From Sepioteuthis lessoniana (Eukaryota; Mollusca; Cephalopoda; Myopsida; Loliginidae): 64,000 nucleotides of DNA. The stretch spans positions 84,394,813-84,458,812 of the forward strand of contig OY757912.1 of NCBI GenBank assembly GCA_963585895.1. The letters are read 5' to 3'. Below the pieces are notes generated by a model. The model was not told where the DNA came from. It did not search any database and worked only from the letters and a program-made list of their open reading frames with translations. The position numbers were made by a program, and so were the translations under genes. Of the stretch, positions 53,408 to 63,532 are shown piece by piece. Positions within the stretch are counted from its first letter, which is position 1; every line of letters starts with the position of its first letter.

Positions 53408-54098
53408 TCCCCCGACCTACTGGTAGAGCTTAGAATATACTGACTGTATAACTTGTTGGAGGGTATGACCCCCACCAACTGATAAGAGATGTTCTGGGTA
53501 TGTCATTAAACTGCATCTGAGGGTGAGGCTCCATTTCTGGAGATCTGGTAAATGTGAAGTAACTCTCGTTGTCATTACTTCGAGATCCACTCTGACCCGG
53601 AGTGGTAGTATCTGTTAGGGTTCCATTTATGGCTTAAGTAGACCTATTTAAAAAATACTAGCATTTGATAGGTTGGTGTACAAAAATCAGAAGACAAAAA
53701 CCAACAAAAAGAAACCTCTAAAAACAACTACGCAAAAATATATATACATAAACATACAATGAATGCGATGTGATTCCTTAAGCTTTAGGCATAGTTGCGT
53801 AGTCGACTGGGGCTGTAAAATACACCGACTGCATCTCTGCAGAGGGGTAAGACCCCCTGCCCAATGAGTGTCCTGGATATGACACTGAACAACCTGATGA
53901 TGAGGTTCCAGTGATATTGGGGCTTTGGGAAATGCTAAACTGAATTGTTTGAAATAGAACTGATTATTTTTTTAAAAATGGATTTGGCGTTAAATAACCT
54001 GCAAAGGTTGATATGCCATAAAACCCAACCAACCAACCACCTTTAGGCATAGAATTACACTAGACGGACTGACATGCCGTTAAAATCAGTCGATTAAC
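53408..54098 (+). repeat. R4-B element split by R4-A
   Basis: Head GAGCTTAGAATATACTGACT (53,427-53,446), palindrome CCACTCTGACCCGGAGTGG (53,588-53,606), AAACAACTACGCAAAA, and a tail cut at CTTTAGGCATAG; it resumes at 54,041 with AATTACACTAGACGGACTGA and CATGCCGTTAAAATCAGTC. Confidence 0.82.
53795..54040 (+). mobile_element. R4-A, minimal 246 bp copy nested in R4-B
   Basis: Perfect 12 bp direct repeats CTTTAGGCATAG (53,783-53,794 and 54,041-54,052). It has the head (GTCGACTGGGGCTGTAAAAT), then jumps from TTTGGGAAATGCT straight to the last body unit (AAACTGAATTGTTTGAAATA) and tail. The palindrome and most of the array are missing, so neither is needed for the copy to be full-ended. Confidence 0.93.
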
Positions 54099-54104
54099 CA
54101 AGAA

Positions 54105-54500
54105 CATTTGCACGCGTGGAGGGGGGGTTAGAGTTTACAAATATCTCTACATTTCTAATTATACCAATAGATACACAAATGATCTACACATTAATAAGGT
54201 ACCTTTATGTTGGATAGTAATTAGTATATTGCAGAATATTATTTGGAGCCGTGTACGAATGTCGGGTTTTTCATCAATTTGTCGTGGGACAATTGTTGTT
54301 TACAGAGCCCCTGCGTATAAGAGAAAAAAGGAAGGAGGAACGTTTGAAATGAATTACTGCCTCTCGTTTCGCGTGTGAGAAAAAGATGGAGAGTCAGCGG
54401 CGACTTAAAGGTCAGTCACCAACATAACAAAGAAATTTGACATCATGTTGTGGGCCAATAATTTTGGCAATTCTTGTTGAAATAACCTCAAATTTTCTCA
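54105..54500. other. Unassigned, possible 5' part of M4
   Basis: 54,340-54,480 is GC-richer. No 5' terminal repeat matching the 55,642-55,662 end was found. Confidence 0.3.
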
Positions 54501-54534
54501 GAATGCATAGAAACAAATCAAGATGTGATATTTA

Positions 54535-54870
54535 ATGGAAAAGGACAGTACTTGCTTATCTCAATGAGAATCTGCTAGAGAGATGGATCGCGCGTAGTGG
54601 AGATGAAAACAGTTTTCTGATGAAATCAACGCCGCAGTCACTGGATTCGTCCCCGTGTGATTTCTTTTTATGAGGATATGTAAAGAGACTGGATTATGTC
54701 ACCCACTCTTCCTGCTACCACTGATGAAATCAAACAGAGAATCACTTCCACATTGGATAATGTTACCAAACATATGCTACAGTGTGATTAGAAAGAATTT
54801 AACTACCGACTTGACGTGTGCCGTGTCACAGGCGGTGCACATATTGAACACTTATCAAATCGGTCCTCGA
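54535..54870 (+). pseudogene. M4: IS630/Tc1/mariner-type transposase C-terminal relic
   Basis: The plus strand reads, with frame changes, YLNENLLERWIARSGDENSF (54,555-54,614), PQSLDSSPCDFFL-stop-GYVKRL (54,630-54,690; SPCDFFLWGY in relatives, with the last catalytic acidic residue in the PCD block), then IKQRITSTLDNVTKHML, and YRLDVCRVTGGAHIEHL (54,800-54,860). The order and the YR.D.CRVT.G.HIEHL end are typical of an arthropod- and mollusc-wide DDE transposase group. It has several frame breaks and an in-frame stop for W; dead. Confidence 0.75.
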
Positions 54871-54954
54871 ATAAACTTATGATGTTCCACACCTTAACTG
54901 TTCAATTTCATGGAGCTAGGCCTTGTAGCTTTCAAGCTAATTATGTTATATTGT

Positions 54955-55615
54955 CATCTACAGCATCATAACGACACAATAATAAAGACGCAGGAAGACT
55001 TCTTTAACAAAATATTTACCTCTCACTTTATTGCAAGCGTTCGAAAAGGGTTACTCAAGGTTTGCGTGTGAGAGGGAGCTGGAGACCGAACAGAACTGAA
55101 ATATTTTTACCCCCACTCTTATGGCCGTCAACGTTGTGTCTTTCTCGTTCTCCTGATGCTCAACCGGAGGCCCTGGGGTCCACTCTGCTGGGTGCTGGCT
55201 TTCTTTACTGCATCGTATCAGCAACTTCTCTGGTCCCCAAACTCAATCGGGGTTCTCGAGGGCCCTCTCGGCCGGGTGTGGCTTTCCCTACCACACCTCG
55301 TCTATAACTCCGTCTCTAACTGTAACTGTCACTTGACTTCTGTCTTGACTGAGTTATATAATAGTTCAACGCCCACTCGATCTTTGGAATGGCATGATTG
55401 ATCGCCATCCAGCGGAAATAACTGTCATGCAGTTCACAGGTCACTCTCTTCCGGTGCATCAGTCTATGAGTGTATCATGGGCTTTACCTTGTCCCATTTC
55501 ATCAGCCAAATCCACCCACGCGATCTCTTTCGATTACTGGCCATTGGAATGTGTCACTTCCTTCCGGTGCATCACTTTGTAATGGCATGTTTGCTCGGAC
55601 CGAAGGTCAAAATAC
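54955..55615 (-). mobile_element. GC-rich solo-LTR-like insert within M4
   Basis: It separates the M4 transposase from its 3' end. On the minus strand it has two direct repeats GATGCACCGGAAG (near 55,578 and 55,460) with GGAAG (ETS-type) sites, a TATA box (TATTATATAACTCAG, near 55,360-55,346), and AATAAA (near 55,035) about 330 bp later. U3-like repeats, TATA and poly(A) signal in this order are what an LTR shows. Plus-strand frames here (55,062-55,736) are overlapping and motif-free. Exact ends and duplication were not found. Confidence 0.4.
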
Positions 55616-55639
55616 AACAATTACTTCTAAAACGATGCC

Positions 55640-55663
55640 AATTTTTTTTGGACACCCTGTGTA
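55640..55663. repeat. M4 3' terminal inverted repeat
   Basis: TTTTTTTTGGACACCCTGTG (55,642-55,661) followed by TA is the characteristic end of this transposon group (GGGTGTCC core). Its 5' partner is missing from the window. Confidence 0.65.
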
Positions 55664-55702
55664 TTATTTTATTTTATTTATATATATAATTCAACATTTC
55701 AA

Positions 55703-55885
55703 AGGAATTAGAGTTCGTTTGCACACAGTCACATGATTTCAAGTATTACTATTAAATATCAGTAATTCTATTTATCAAATATTCTTGTTTAATATTGATC
55801 ATTTGTTTGCACACAGGTTTGGTTATTTGGTTTGATTGCATATCAACCCTTGATGCTTATAAATGGCAAATCCTGATTATACATG
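55703..55885 (-). repeat. R4-A body and tail fragments
   Basis: 55,703-55,813 body units (rc of GTGTGCAAACAAAT); 55,815-55,885 tail (GGTTTGATTGCATATCAACC, then AATGGCAAATCCTGA). Cut by (TA)n and M2. Confidence 0.65.
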
Positions 55886-55915
55886 ATTATATATGTATAT
55901 ATATATATATATATA

Positions 55916-56797
55916 CGTGGTGCATTCAATAAGTTTCCAGACTTTTTTGTACAGGCATTTAAAATTGTCGTAGACTCTTGAAAATTCACTATGTTATTGC
56001 TATATATCTTATGAGATGACTGACCTACTTTTATGATTTCAGGTTCAAATGAACAGCTACAGCAGCAATTGGAATACACCCTACTAAAGTCTGATAGTCA
56101 CTGCTGCTGAATTTCAAAAATGCAATCAGGACGTGAGGACACTTTAGAAGAACGATATGTAATAAAACTGTGTTTTAAACTTGGAAAAAATGCCACAGAA
56201 ACGTATGGAATGCTTCAGACTGCTTTTCGACCATCTTGCATGAATTGAGCATCAGCTTTTGAGTGGCATAAGAGATTCAAGGAAGGCAGGGAGTCTGTGA
56301 GGGATGATGAGAGGTGTGGGAGGAGTAAGGAAGTCAATATACCAGAGTTGATTGGCCAAAGGGTTAGGGTTAGGGTTACTAAGTTGAAGTTTTAAGGGAG
56401 TTCAGGAAGAGATTCCATCGGAAGAGGCCAGCACTCTTCAAATCGGGTCAATGGGATTTCCAACAGGACAATGCACCAGTCCACAACTCCATCGTTGTTA
56501 CAGACTATTTGAGCAAGATGGACATCAAGACAGTTCCTGAGCCTCCCTATAGTCGAGACCTTGCTCCCTGTGACTTTTGGTTATTCCCTAAGCTCAGAGG
56601 CTGTCGTTATGAGACAATTGAGGAGATGAAAGAGGCTGTGACGAAGGTCATTGTCACGCTCACACAGGATGGCTTCCATGGGGCCTTCCAGAAGTCGTTG
56701 GAAAAGTACAGCAAGTGCATTGCAGCTGGAGGAGATTACTTCAAAGGGGACTAGAGTTTCAATAAAAGTGCCCATACGAAAAAAGTCTGGAAACTTA
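55916..56797 (+). mobile_element. M2 mariner, internally deleted, copy b
   Basis: Left end CGTGGTGCATTCAATAAGTT after TA (55,914-55,915). The right end keeps AAAAAAGTCTGGAAACTTAT and is then cut short. It is collinear with the 37,563 copy over its whole length, including the joint TTAGGGTTAGGGTTACT...TTTTAAGGG where the transposase middle is missing. Confidence 0.9.
56120..56753 (+). pseudogene. Mariner transposase with central deletion, copy b
   Basis: The N-part matches copy a ([20 protein letters not shown] then a stop where copy a has N) and the C-part is open: QQDNAPVHNSIVVTDYL, then SKMDIKTVPEPPYSRDLAPC and DFWLFPKLRGCRYETIEEMK (56,509-56,630), ending GGDYFKGD. The second and third catalytic Asp are 34 residues apart, the DD34D spacing of mariner. 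The first Asp is lost in the shared deletion. YSRDLAP has R for the usual P. Confidence 0.87.
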
Positions 56798-56799
56798 TA

Positions 56800-57295
56800 T
56801 AAAGTTTTGTTGTGTTTTATGATATATCAACATTTGCGGGTCATTTAATGCCAAATCATGTCCCCCCACCTACACACATACACACTCATGATTTGTAAAC
56901 GATTAGTTTGTGGGTGACATTATCTTTAAACAAGCCAGAGATCATTTGTTTGCACTTAGTTAAATTGTTTCAAGTATTGATATCCAACACTAATAATTTT
57001 ATTTGATACTAATGATTCGTTGGCACACACTAAAGTAGTTTTAACACTAATGATTTTTAAATCAAGTATTCCTATCTAATACTAACAACCTACACAAATC
57101 TCAGTGGTTTCAAATAACTAATAATAATCCATAGCAAAATACTGAATAGATCTATTTAACCCAAACGGGTACTACCGCTCTAAGTCAGGGTGGATCCGAG
57201 AGTAATAATAATGATGTGGTACTCCACATTCTCCAAAGCTCCAGAACTGGAGCTGCACCATCAGATGCATGTTAATGTCATACCCAGAACACTAA
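56800..57295 (-). repeat. R4-A element
   Basis: Minus strand: tail (GATATATCAACATTTGCGGG, 56,821-56,840), body units, palindrome remnant (ACCGCTCTAAGTCAGGGTGG), head part to ACCCAGAACAC. Confidence 0.7.
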
Positions 57296-57475
57296 ATGGT
57301 TTCAAATATTGCTATCTAACGCTAATAATTCTATTCAACATGGTTCATTCGGTTGCACACAATAAAATGGCTTCAAGTATTACTAACAAAAATAATTATA
57401 TGTCATTTGTTTTCACACAGTTTAGATAGTTTCAAGTATTTCTATCTCAGCGCAGTTGACTTTCAGCCTTCAATT
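57296..57475 (-). repeat. R4 body fragment
   Basis: Three body units (rc), e.g. ATTCTATTCAACATGGTTCA and GGTTTCAAATATTGCTATC, without head or tail. Confidence 0.55.
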
Positions 57476-57765
57476 TTCTAGCACCTTTAAGATATAACAG
57501 AGTTAGATACTTGTTTGCAAAAAGTATTAAAATCCTATTCACACACATACACACATATCTATATAATTTGTAAGTGTTATATCTTAATAATATAAGTAAA
57601 AATTCACGAGATAATCGTATTCTTGAAATAGATTTGCAAGTAAGGAAATACAGTATACAATAAGTATCCAATTATGTCCTTGCAAAGATTCGGCTTGGTT
57701 TCTGTATGAGCTTGGATCAGTCCATTTTTGTGGTGGTGGTTCCACACTCCACAACACTAAGCGAA
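57476..57765. other. AT-rich DNA, no gene seen
   Basis: The CACCTTTAAGATATAACAG segment (57,481-57,500) recurs at 58,273-58,291 after the same body units, so the local block R4 body + this segment was duplicated. Confidence 0.5.
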
Positions 57766-57769
57766 TAGT

Positions 57770-58250
57770 TTATTGGCAATTTTATTTTTAACAAGTTGGA
57801 ATGCATTTTTTTTTGCACATACTGAAATGGTTTCAAGTATAGTGAATGTATAGTTCTATTTGACCCATAGATAAAACTCTAACAGGTACTATTACTGGAT
57901 TAGAGTTGACCTGGGAGTAATGGCAATGAACGGCTTCTCCACTTTCTCTAAAGCTCCAGGAGTGGAGACACACCATCAGATGGTCCAGCATCACACCTAG
58001 AACACTCACTAGGGAAGGGTCTTACCTGTCTGCGGAGGTGCAGTCGGCATATTCTACAGCCCCAGCTAACAAGGTGGTATATGGTATTGTTATTTAACAT
58101 TAATAATTCTATTCACCATTATTCATTCGTTTGCACACAGTTAAATGGTTTCATGTATTGTTATCTAACACAAATAATTCTATTCAATATTAATCATTTG
58201 TTTGCACACAGTTTAAATGGACTCAGCTGTTGCTATCTAAGCGCCATTGA
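57770..58250 (-). repeat. R4-A element plus body fragment
   Basis: 57,810-58,068 head, degraded palindrome and one body unit on the minus strand; 58,080-58,250 a run of body units of a second copy. Head ends at GGCATATTCTACAGCCCCAG. Confidence 0.65.
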
Positions 58251-58309
58251 CCCACGGCCACCACTTTCTTGCACCTTTAAGATAAAATAGGGTTGGGTAA
58301 TTATTTCCA

Positions 58310-58723
58310 AACAGCGGTTGTGTCAATACTAGTATATGGATGTACCACATAGACGCTGACTAAGCTTTTGGAGAAAAAGCTTGACGGCAATTGCACAAGA
58401 ATGCTATGAACTATATTGAACAAATCCTGGAGGCAACATCCCACAAAACAACTGCCACTTACCACCCATCTCTAAAACCATCCAAATTAGACGAACCAGA
58501 TATGCAGGACACTGATGGAGAAGTGAGGACAAACTCATAAACGATGTACTCCTATGGACCCCTTCACACGGACGAGCAAGTGCTGGGCGATCAGCTAGAA
58601 TTTATCTCTGTACGGATACAGGATGAAGCCTGGAAGACCTGCCAGAAGCGATGAACGATAGAGACCAATGGCGAGAGGGGGTCAGGGAAATCCTTGTTCG
58701 CAACAAGACATGATGATGATGAC
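58310..58723 (+). pseudogene. LINE-A reverse transcriptase tail, broken
   Basis: Encodes FQTAVVSILVYGCTT-stop, TLTKLLEKKLDGNCTRML, KSWRQHPTKQ, RRTRYAGH-stop-WRSEDKLINDVL, WTPSHGRASAGRSARIYL, DLPEAMNDRDQWREGVREIL, then the (ATG)n-like end. It sits between two R4 pieces. Confidence 0.78.
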
Positions 58724-58992
58724 ATTTCCCACAAGAGCAATTTAAAGAATACAGCCGAGACAATCATATGGGTACTGGGGCTTGACATGACCAACCAAAT
58801 GACCAGTAAGAGCTAAAGTGGAATGCTGCATATCATGTGACTACTATGGACTGCCCAGGTACAAGGATCACGTTCTGAAATATTACGAATCGCCACCCAC
58901 GTCTAACTGCTAGACTCGTTGTGGTGGGGAGTATCTTACTCCTCTACAGAAGTGCAATCGGTGTATTCAACAGCCCCAACCGGCAGGGCATA
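58724..58992. repeat. Unassigned spacer and R4-A head fragment
   Basis: 58,895-58,990 is a minus-strand R4-A head (GTGCAATCGGTGTATTCAAC, AGCCCCAACCGGCAGGG). 58,724-58,894 is not recognised. Confidence 0.55.
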
Positions 58993-59975
58993 TATATATA
59001 TATAAAACTGATTTCCATAATAAAAAAAGCAAGTGTTAATTTTGGTGCAAAAAATAGACCCGAGGGGCTATAATTTTCGTATCTGTATTTTTTTAATTTA
59101 TTGACCAGTCAGCGTTTACCCACTAGTTTAAAAATTACTTTGAGATTTACAGACGACAGTATATTACTGTTATATACACTACTTATGAACATTAATGGCG
59201 AGTATTGTGTTTTGTTAATGTTATAAAGATTTCCATTTCATTTCCAACCTCCGTTTTGGTTATTTCTCATCCAGTAACCTTTTGTTAGGTTACAACAATG
59301 ACTTACCTCGAAAATTTTGAAGGACCAAAACTCAAAATAATTTAAGAAAACTTTCACCACAAGATTGTTTAAAAATACTTTTTAACCAATTAGTGTCATA
59401 GATAAATCATCATCTTTTTTTAAAAATCTGATATCGAGTCTCCCTCCATATTATAAATAGCAAAAAAATTAATATTTTCTTCAGTATGTATGGAATTATT
59501 CTGTATCTTCTAAATTACCTTTTCGGTTTATTTCTTTTGAGTGAAAATCGACATTCTTTTCCTTTTAAGAATGCTTTGATTTCATAATCGCTTAATTACG
59601 TTAAATTGAATGACTATGATATTGATTCATAGATTTATTAATACTACTACTACAGCCTAAGCTTGCTGATAAGAATTCTAGCTGCAGCCGCATAGATATT
59701 GAAGGCATGAATATATTTTTCCCAACATGGTGACTCACTCACACAAAGGTATTTTACACGCACAAAATATATCCTTTTAGATTAGGCTAACAATTGCATG
59801 CATAAATCTTCACTTTTTTCTTAAAATATTTATACTTTAACTAATATTTTCTTTTCTTTCAAGAAAAGACTTGTAAATTCTGTTTTTCAACAAACTTTTC
59901 ACTCAATTTAAAGAAATAAAATTTATTGATCTGTAGATTGGTATTTTATTCAATCATTGACACCTTTGACTGCAA
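58993..59975. other. AT-rich DNA, no gene seen
   Basis: Almost 1 kb without recognised repeat or open frame. Confidence 0.45.
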
Positions 59976-59978
59976 AAT

Positions 59979-60076
59979 TATATATATATATATATATATA
60001 TAACGATAATATATATGCTAAATATGCTAATTTATTTACTTTATGTATACACACACACTATATAAAGATACAAACT

Positions 60077-60140
<64 letters not shown>
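59979..60140. repeat. (TA)n / (CA)n compound microsatellites
   Basis: TA run at 59,979-60,002, CA run at 60,079-60,113 passing directly into a TA run at 60,114-60,140, which abuts a SINE-2 3' end. Confidence 0.93.
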
Positions 60141-60144
<4 letters not shown>

Positions 60145-60405
60145 AATGTTGGCAACTGTGGTCGACGGCGACCAGAAGGCTCCCTTTTCAATAGTTACAA
60201 CACCGAGGTGTAGGGGAGGGCGCTACTCCTTTCCCGGGAATGCTCCACTTTACCCTTGATACGTACCCTATATTGCTGAGTGTTAAGCAAGGAGGTATCA
60301 AGTACCATTTTTAAAGTCTTTGGTATGATACGATCTGGGATTGAGCCTATGTCTCCTGGACCATTGGCGAACACTCTACCCACTTGGCCAATGCGCCGGT
60401 TTTAA
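60141..60405 (-). repeat. SINE-2, full length
   Basis: Minus strand: head (rc GGCCAATGCGCCGGTTTTAA at 60,388-60,407), GGGTAGAGTGTTCGCCAATG, B box (rc of GGGATTGAGCC), full body, CTACACCTCGGTGTTG, 3' end (rc GTTGGCAACTGTGGTCGACG) at the (TA)n. Confidence 0.9.
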
Positions 60406-60424
60406 TATATTCTGTATAATAATA

Positions 60425-60970
60425 ATGCGTCAACGCTAGGATTTGAACACTACATTAAAAAGAACACAGAAAGATTAATTACAGCAGTGTTAATATAAGT
60501 ACAAATAGGAAAACTACAAAAACGAAGAAACAGAAATGAGAAGAAAAACAACTGTATGAATATTTCCAACGACAAACTAGCGATATTGCACATAAGAAGA
60601 CATTGATATAGCTTAGAAAGAGAAATCTAAAGAGAGAAACTTAATCTCTACTAACCGCAGCACAAAACAACGCCGTAAGGACCAATTATGTGTAAATGAA
60701 AATCGATAAGATACAACAGAATAACAAGTGTAGATTATGTGGAGAAAAAGATGAAACGGTTAACCAGATAATAAGCTAATGCAATCAGCTAATCGAAAAG
60801 GAGTATAAGATTAGACCTGACTAAGTGGATAAGATGATCCTATGTGAATTGTTCAAGAGATTGAATTTTGACCATACTATCAAATGGTATATAGACGAAC
60901 CAGAATCCGCCCGAGAAATTGAAACTCATAACGAATCTCCTACTCTCGACCAGAAGACCAGGCCTCATGT

Positions 60971-61013
<43 letters not shown>

Positions 61014-61305
61014 AGACAAAAGATAGATAACTACTTTAACCTTGCTACAGAACTAAAAAAAAAAAAAAGAAGAGCTGTAGAACATGAGGGTGACAGTGAT
61101 GTCAATTGTAGTTGGTGTATTTGGAATGATCTTAAAAAGCTTGGAAGAGTAGAGGAACTGGAAATCAGAGGAAGACTCGAGGCCATCCAGACCAAAACAC
61201 TGCCGAGATCAGTAAGAATACATAGAAGAGTCATGGAGACCTGAAGAGACTTTCTATCACTCAGACTCCTGTGAAAGACTCAGATAACACTGCTGGGAAA
61301 AAGTC
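60425..61305 (+). pseudogene. LINE-B-type reverse transcriptase tail with CA expansion
   Basis: Plus strand, in order: LKRETESLLTAAQNN (in parts, near 60,625-60,670), NKCRLCGEKDETVNQIIS (60,723-60,776, CCHC-type knuckle), DKMILCELFKRLNFDHTIKW (60,828-60,887), a (CA)20 tract (60,973-61,009) replacing the segment before KIDNYFNLATELKK, then ELEIRGRLEAIQTKTLPRSV and RRVMET-stop-RDFLSLRLL (to 61,265). A 139-codon open frame (60,825-61,244) includes a TH repeat from the microsatellite. It is a different subfamily from the minus-strand LINE-B copies. Non-functional. Confidence 0.75.
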
Positions 61306-61631
61306 GTTAATATATATATATACGCTAGGATGCTAAAATCCTTGGGTTAACCAAGAAGTTAATGATTTTGAAGCAAGATGCGTACATACTATTCCTTATG
61401 AACTTTCTGCTGTTCAACACTCCATGAATATTTTCTATAGTTTCTATAACACTAGCAAAAGAAAAAAAAGTTTTAAAAAAGGCTGTTCTCTTAATTTGCT
61501 CTAGGATATGTTGAACACATTGTGTGTGTCTTCACACCTGGCTGATCAAACAAATTTATGAATATTGTGGACAGGTAAGCCGACAGATTCTTGTCTTAGT
61601 GATATCTTTATTTTTGATTTTGGCCTATTTC

Positions 61632-61662
<31 letters not shown>

Positions 61663-61980
61663 ATATGTATAAATAGTAGACTACATAATATTCACCTATT
61701 CTGAATGTATATTTCTTAAGCTTAACTTAGTCCGCCAAAAGCCACAAGTATAGGGCGTCCAGTGAGGATTTGACTCACAACCCATTAGTAATGTTTTTAG
61801 TCTAAGTTGCTTTTAGCTATACAACGACAACAAAAACAAAATAAGTCACATCAAAATTTTGTGAAAAACACGAATCAGAAAACCAATTTAGGTTTGTTTA
61901 CAAGGACGTCGTAGTACGTAGACTACCCGGCTCGATATCTTATTTATTAATCAATCAGTAACTAGGATTTCAAATATCTA
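61306..61980. other. No gene seen; (TTTC)n at 61,631-61,662
   Basis: AT-rich with one CTTT microsatellite. Confidence 0.5.
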
Positions 61981-62175
61981 TTTAAAAAATTAGGCTGGGG
62001 CTGAAGAATACACCGACCGCACCTCTGCAAAGGGATAATACCTCCCCGGCAATGAGTGTCCTGGATATGACACTAAACAATCTGATGGCGATGTTCAAGT
62101 GATGCTGGGGCTTTGGGGAATGCAGAACGCCCTTTCATTGCTATTGCTCCCAAGTCCACTAGGGCCCAGAATGGT

Positions 62176-62223
62176 AGCACCTGATAGGTGATCTAGTGGA
62201 GCACCTGATAGGTGATCTAGTGG
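62176..62223. repeat. 24 bp tandem duplication
   Basis: AGCACCTGATAGGTGATCTAGTGG (24 bp) occurs twice in tandem (62,176-62,199 and 62,200-62,223) exactly at the junction of R4-A and the SINE-1 head. Confidence 0.95.
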
Positions 62224-62510
62224 AGGTGCCTGTGGTGTAATGGTTATAGTCGTAGGAAATGGACACGGCAACACGAGTTCAAATCCTGGACGAGACTGAT
62301 TTCACATAGCACTAATACCCTTGGGAAAGGTATGAATCCAATTATTCTCCCTTCAGCTATGGGTAAATAGTAGAGCAGACTAGGTTCTTCAGCCTTGGTG
62401 AAGCAACTAGTCTAGGAGAAGGAAAACTCTAAATTCAAACCTGTTAAACGTCGCTTAAAAATTGACCTTGTGTCATATCCTGCCCGAGTGGAGGGGTTGG
62501 GTAAATATGG
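62219..62510 (+). repeat. SINE-1 nested in R4-A
   Basis: Head GGAGGTGCCTGTGGTGTAAT (62,222-62,241), B box GAGTTCAAATCCTGG, central block and TCCTGCCCGAGTGGAGGGG end. About 6 bp (GATAGG) of the target is repeated on both sides; the left side also carries the 24 bp duplication. Confidence 0.9.
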
Positions 62511-62703
62511 ATAGGGCCCTAGCTATGGGTTAAATAGAACTAACGGCATACTTATGCTAAACTAAATTCTTTGATTAAACTGAATAGCTTGAAATAGAAA
62601 TGATTTTGACAATTAAACCGCACTTACATTTAAATTGCGGGCTTATGCTAAACTGAATTATTTGGAATGGAACTGTTTTTTGACATTGAAACTGTACTTA
62701 TGT

Positions 62704-63532
62704 AGCAGAAGGAATTTCGCATTTTTGTTTGGCGCGTAATTTAATTCGATGCATAATTTCACCCAATCAGGATGACTTATCCTATTCAATCCGAATCATC
62801 TTTCTGGGCAGCACAAATTGGGGAAGCCGTCAAACACCCTCTTGGTTCAGTGCAGACGTCTTACTGTCTGCTCTTCAATAGCAGCAGCAGCATCGACACA
62901 ATGAGGGAAGCAGTCTAATTTATGGACCCTTTGCGTCTATTTCTCTTAGACCAAGGGTTCCCCAGTTGAATATTAATTAGATGAATTCAATACGCCACAC
63001 ACAGGAACAACTTTACGTCACCCCCAAATTTGGCTATGTCGACTGCGATGCAACAAAATCCGCCCCGACACCTAGCTACTTCTTCACTGGGCAACATTTT
63101 CTGGAGACATTCACGCTTCTCTCCGAAACAACCAGAATCACAAAACTCACAGTGACTTCAACGTTTCTCTCCTCAAACAGCAAACCCGACTTTTGCTACA
63201 CTATGGCGAACATATCTCTCTTTCACATCCAACAATGCCTTAACCTAACAATGGACTTTTCGCTCAGGCATTTAGCTGCTAAAATGCTTTCTCCACTCCA
63301 TAACAACTTCATTTCGTTCCCTTGCTTCTTTCCTTCCTACGAAACTTACAGCATAAATGTAAACCCTTTATTCCATGCTGCCATTAAAAAACTTCATATA
63401 AAACCTTACGGCATCTTCTTCTTACTTCATCGTCCTCATTTATTTTACAACAACACTTAGCGAGGGAATAACACACACACACACACACACGAACACATTT
63501 CCACGCCAAAAATAATAACTAACATTCCTATC
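62704..63532. mobile_element. Unrecognised 830 bp insert in R4-A
   Basis: It breaks an R4 body unit between CTTATG and CTAAAC. GC-richer than the surroundings. It includes AGACCAAGGGTTCCCCAGTT (62,948-62,967), which resembles hAT-type ends, and a (CA)n at 63,470-63,490. No target duplication found. Origin unknown. Confidence 0.4.
62981..63460 (+). CDS. Hypothetical 159-codon open frame
   Basis: The longest open frame of the window. Starts MNSIRHTQEQLYVTPKFGYV, has polar and hydrophobic stretches (FFLLHRPHLF near the C-terminus) and no motif I recognise. It has no clear signal peptide, zinc finger or enzyme motif. It lies wholly inside the insert that splits R4-A, so it would be transposon-borne or non-coding rather than a host exon. 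The local GC-richness makes a chance frame of this size plausible. Confidence 0.2.
   Translation: MNSIRHTQEQLYVTPKFGYVDCDATKSAPTPSYFFTGQHFLETFTLLSETTRITKLTVTSTFLSSNSKPDFCYTMANISLFHIQQCLNLTMDFSLRHLAAKMLSPLHNNFISFPCFFPSYETYSINVNPLFHAAIKKLHIKPYGIFFLLHRPHLFYNNT

Noticed and set aside
55062..55736. Overlapping 60-90 codon frames in GC-rich DNA
   Set aside because: Four frames overlap on one strand, as expected in a GC-rich segment with few stops. Minus-strand promoter-type signals explain the region better.
62948..62967. hAT terminal repeat AGACCAAGGGTTCCCCAGTT
   Set aside because: No inverted partner and no 8 bp duplication found.
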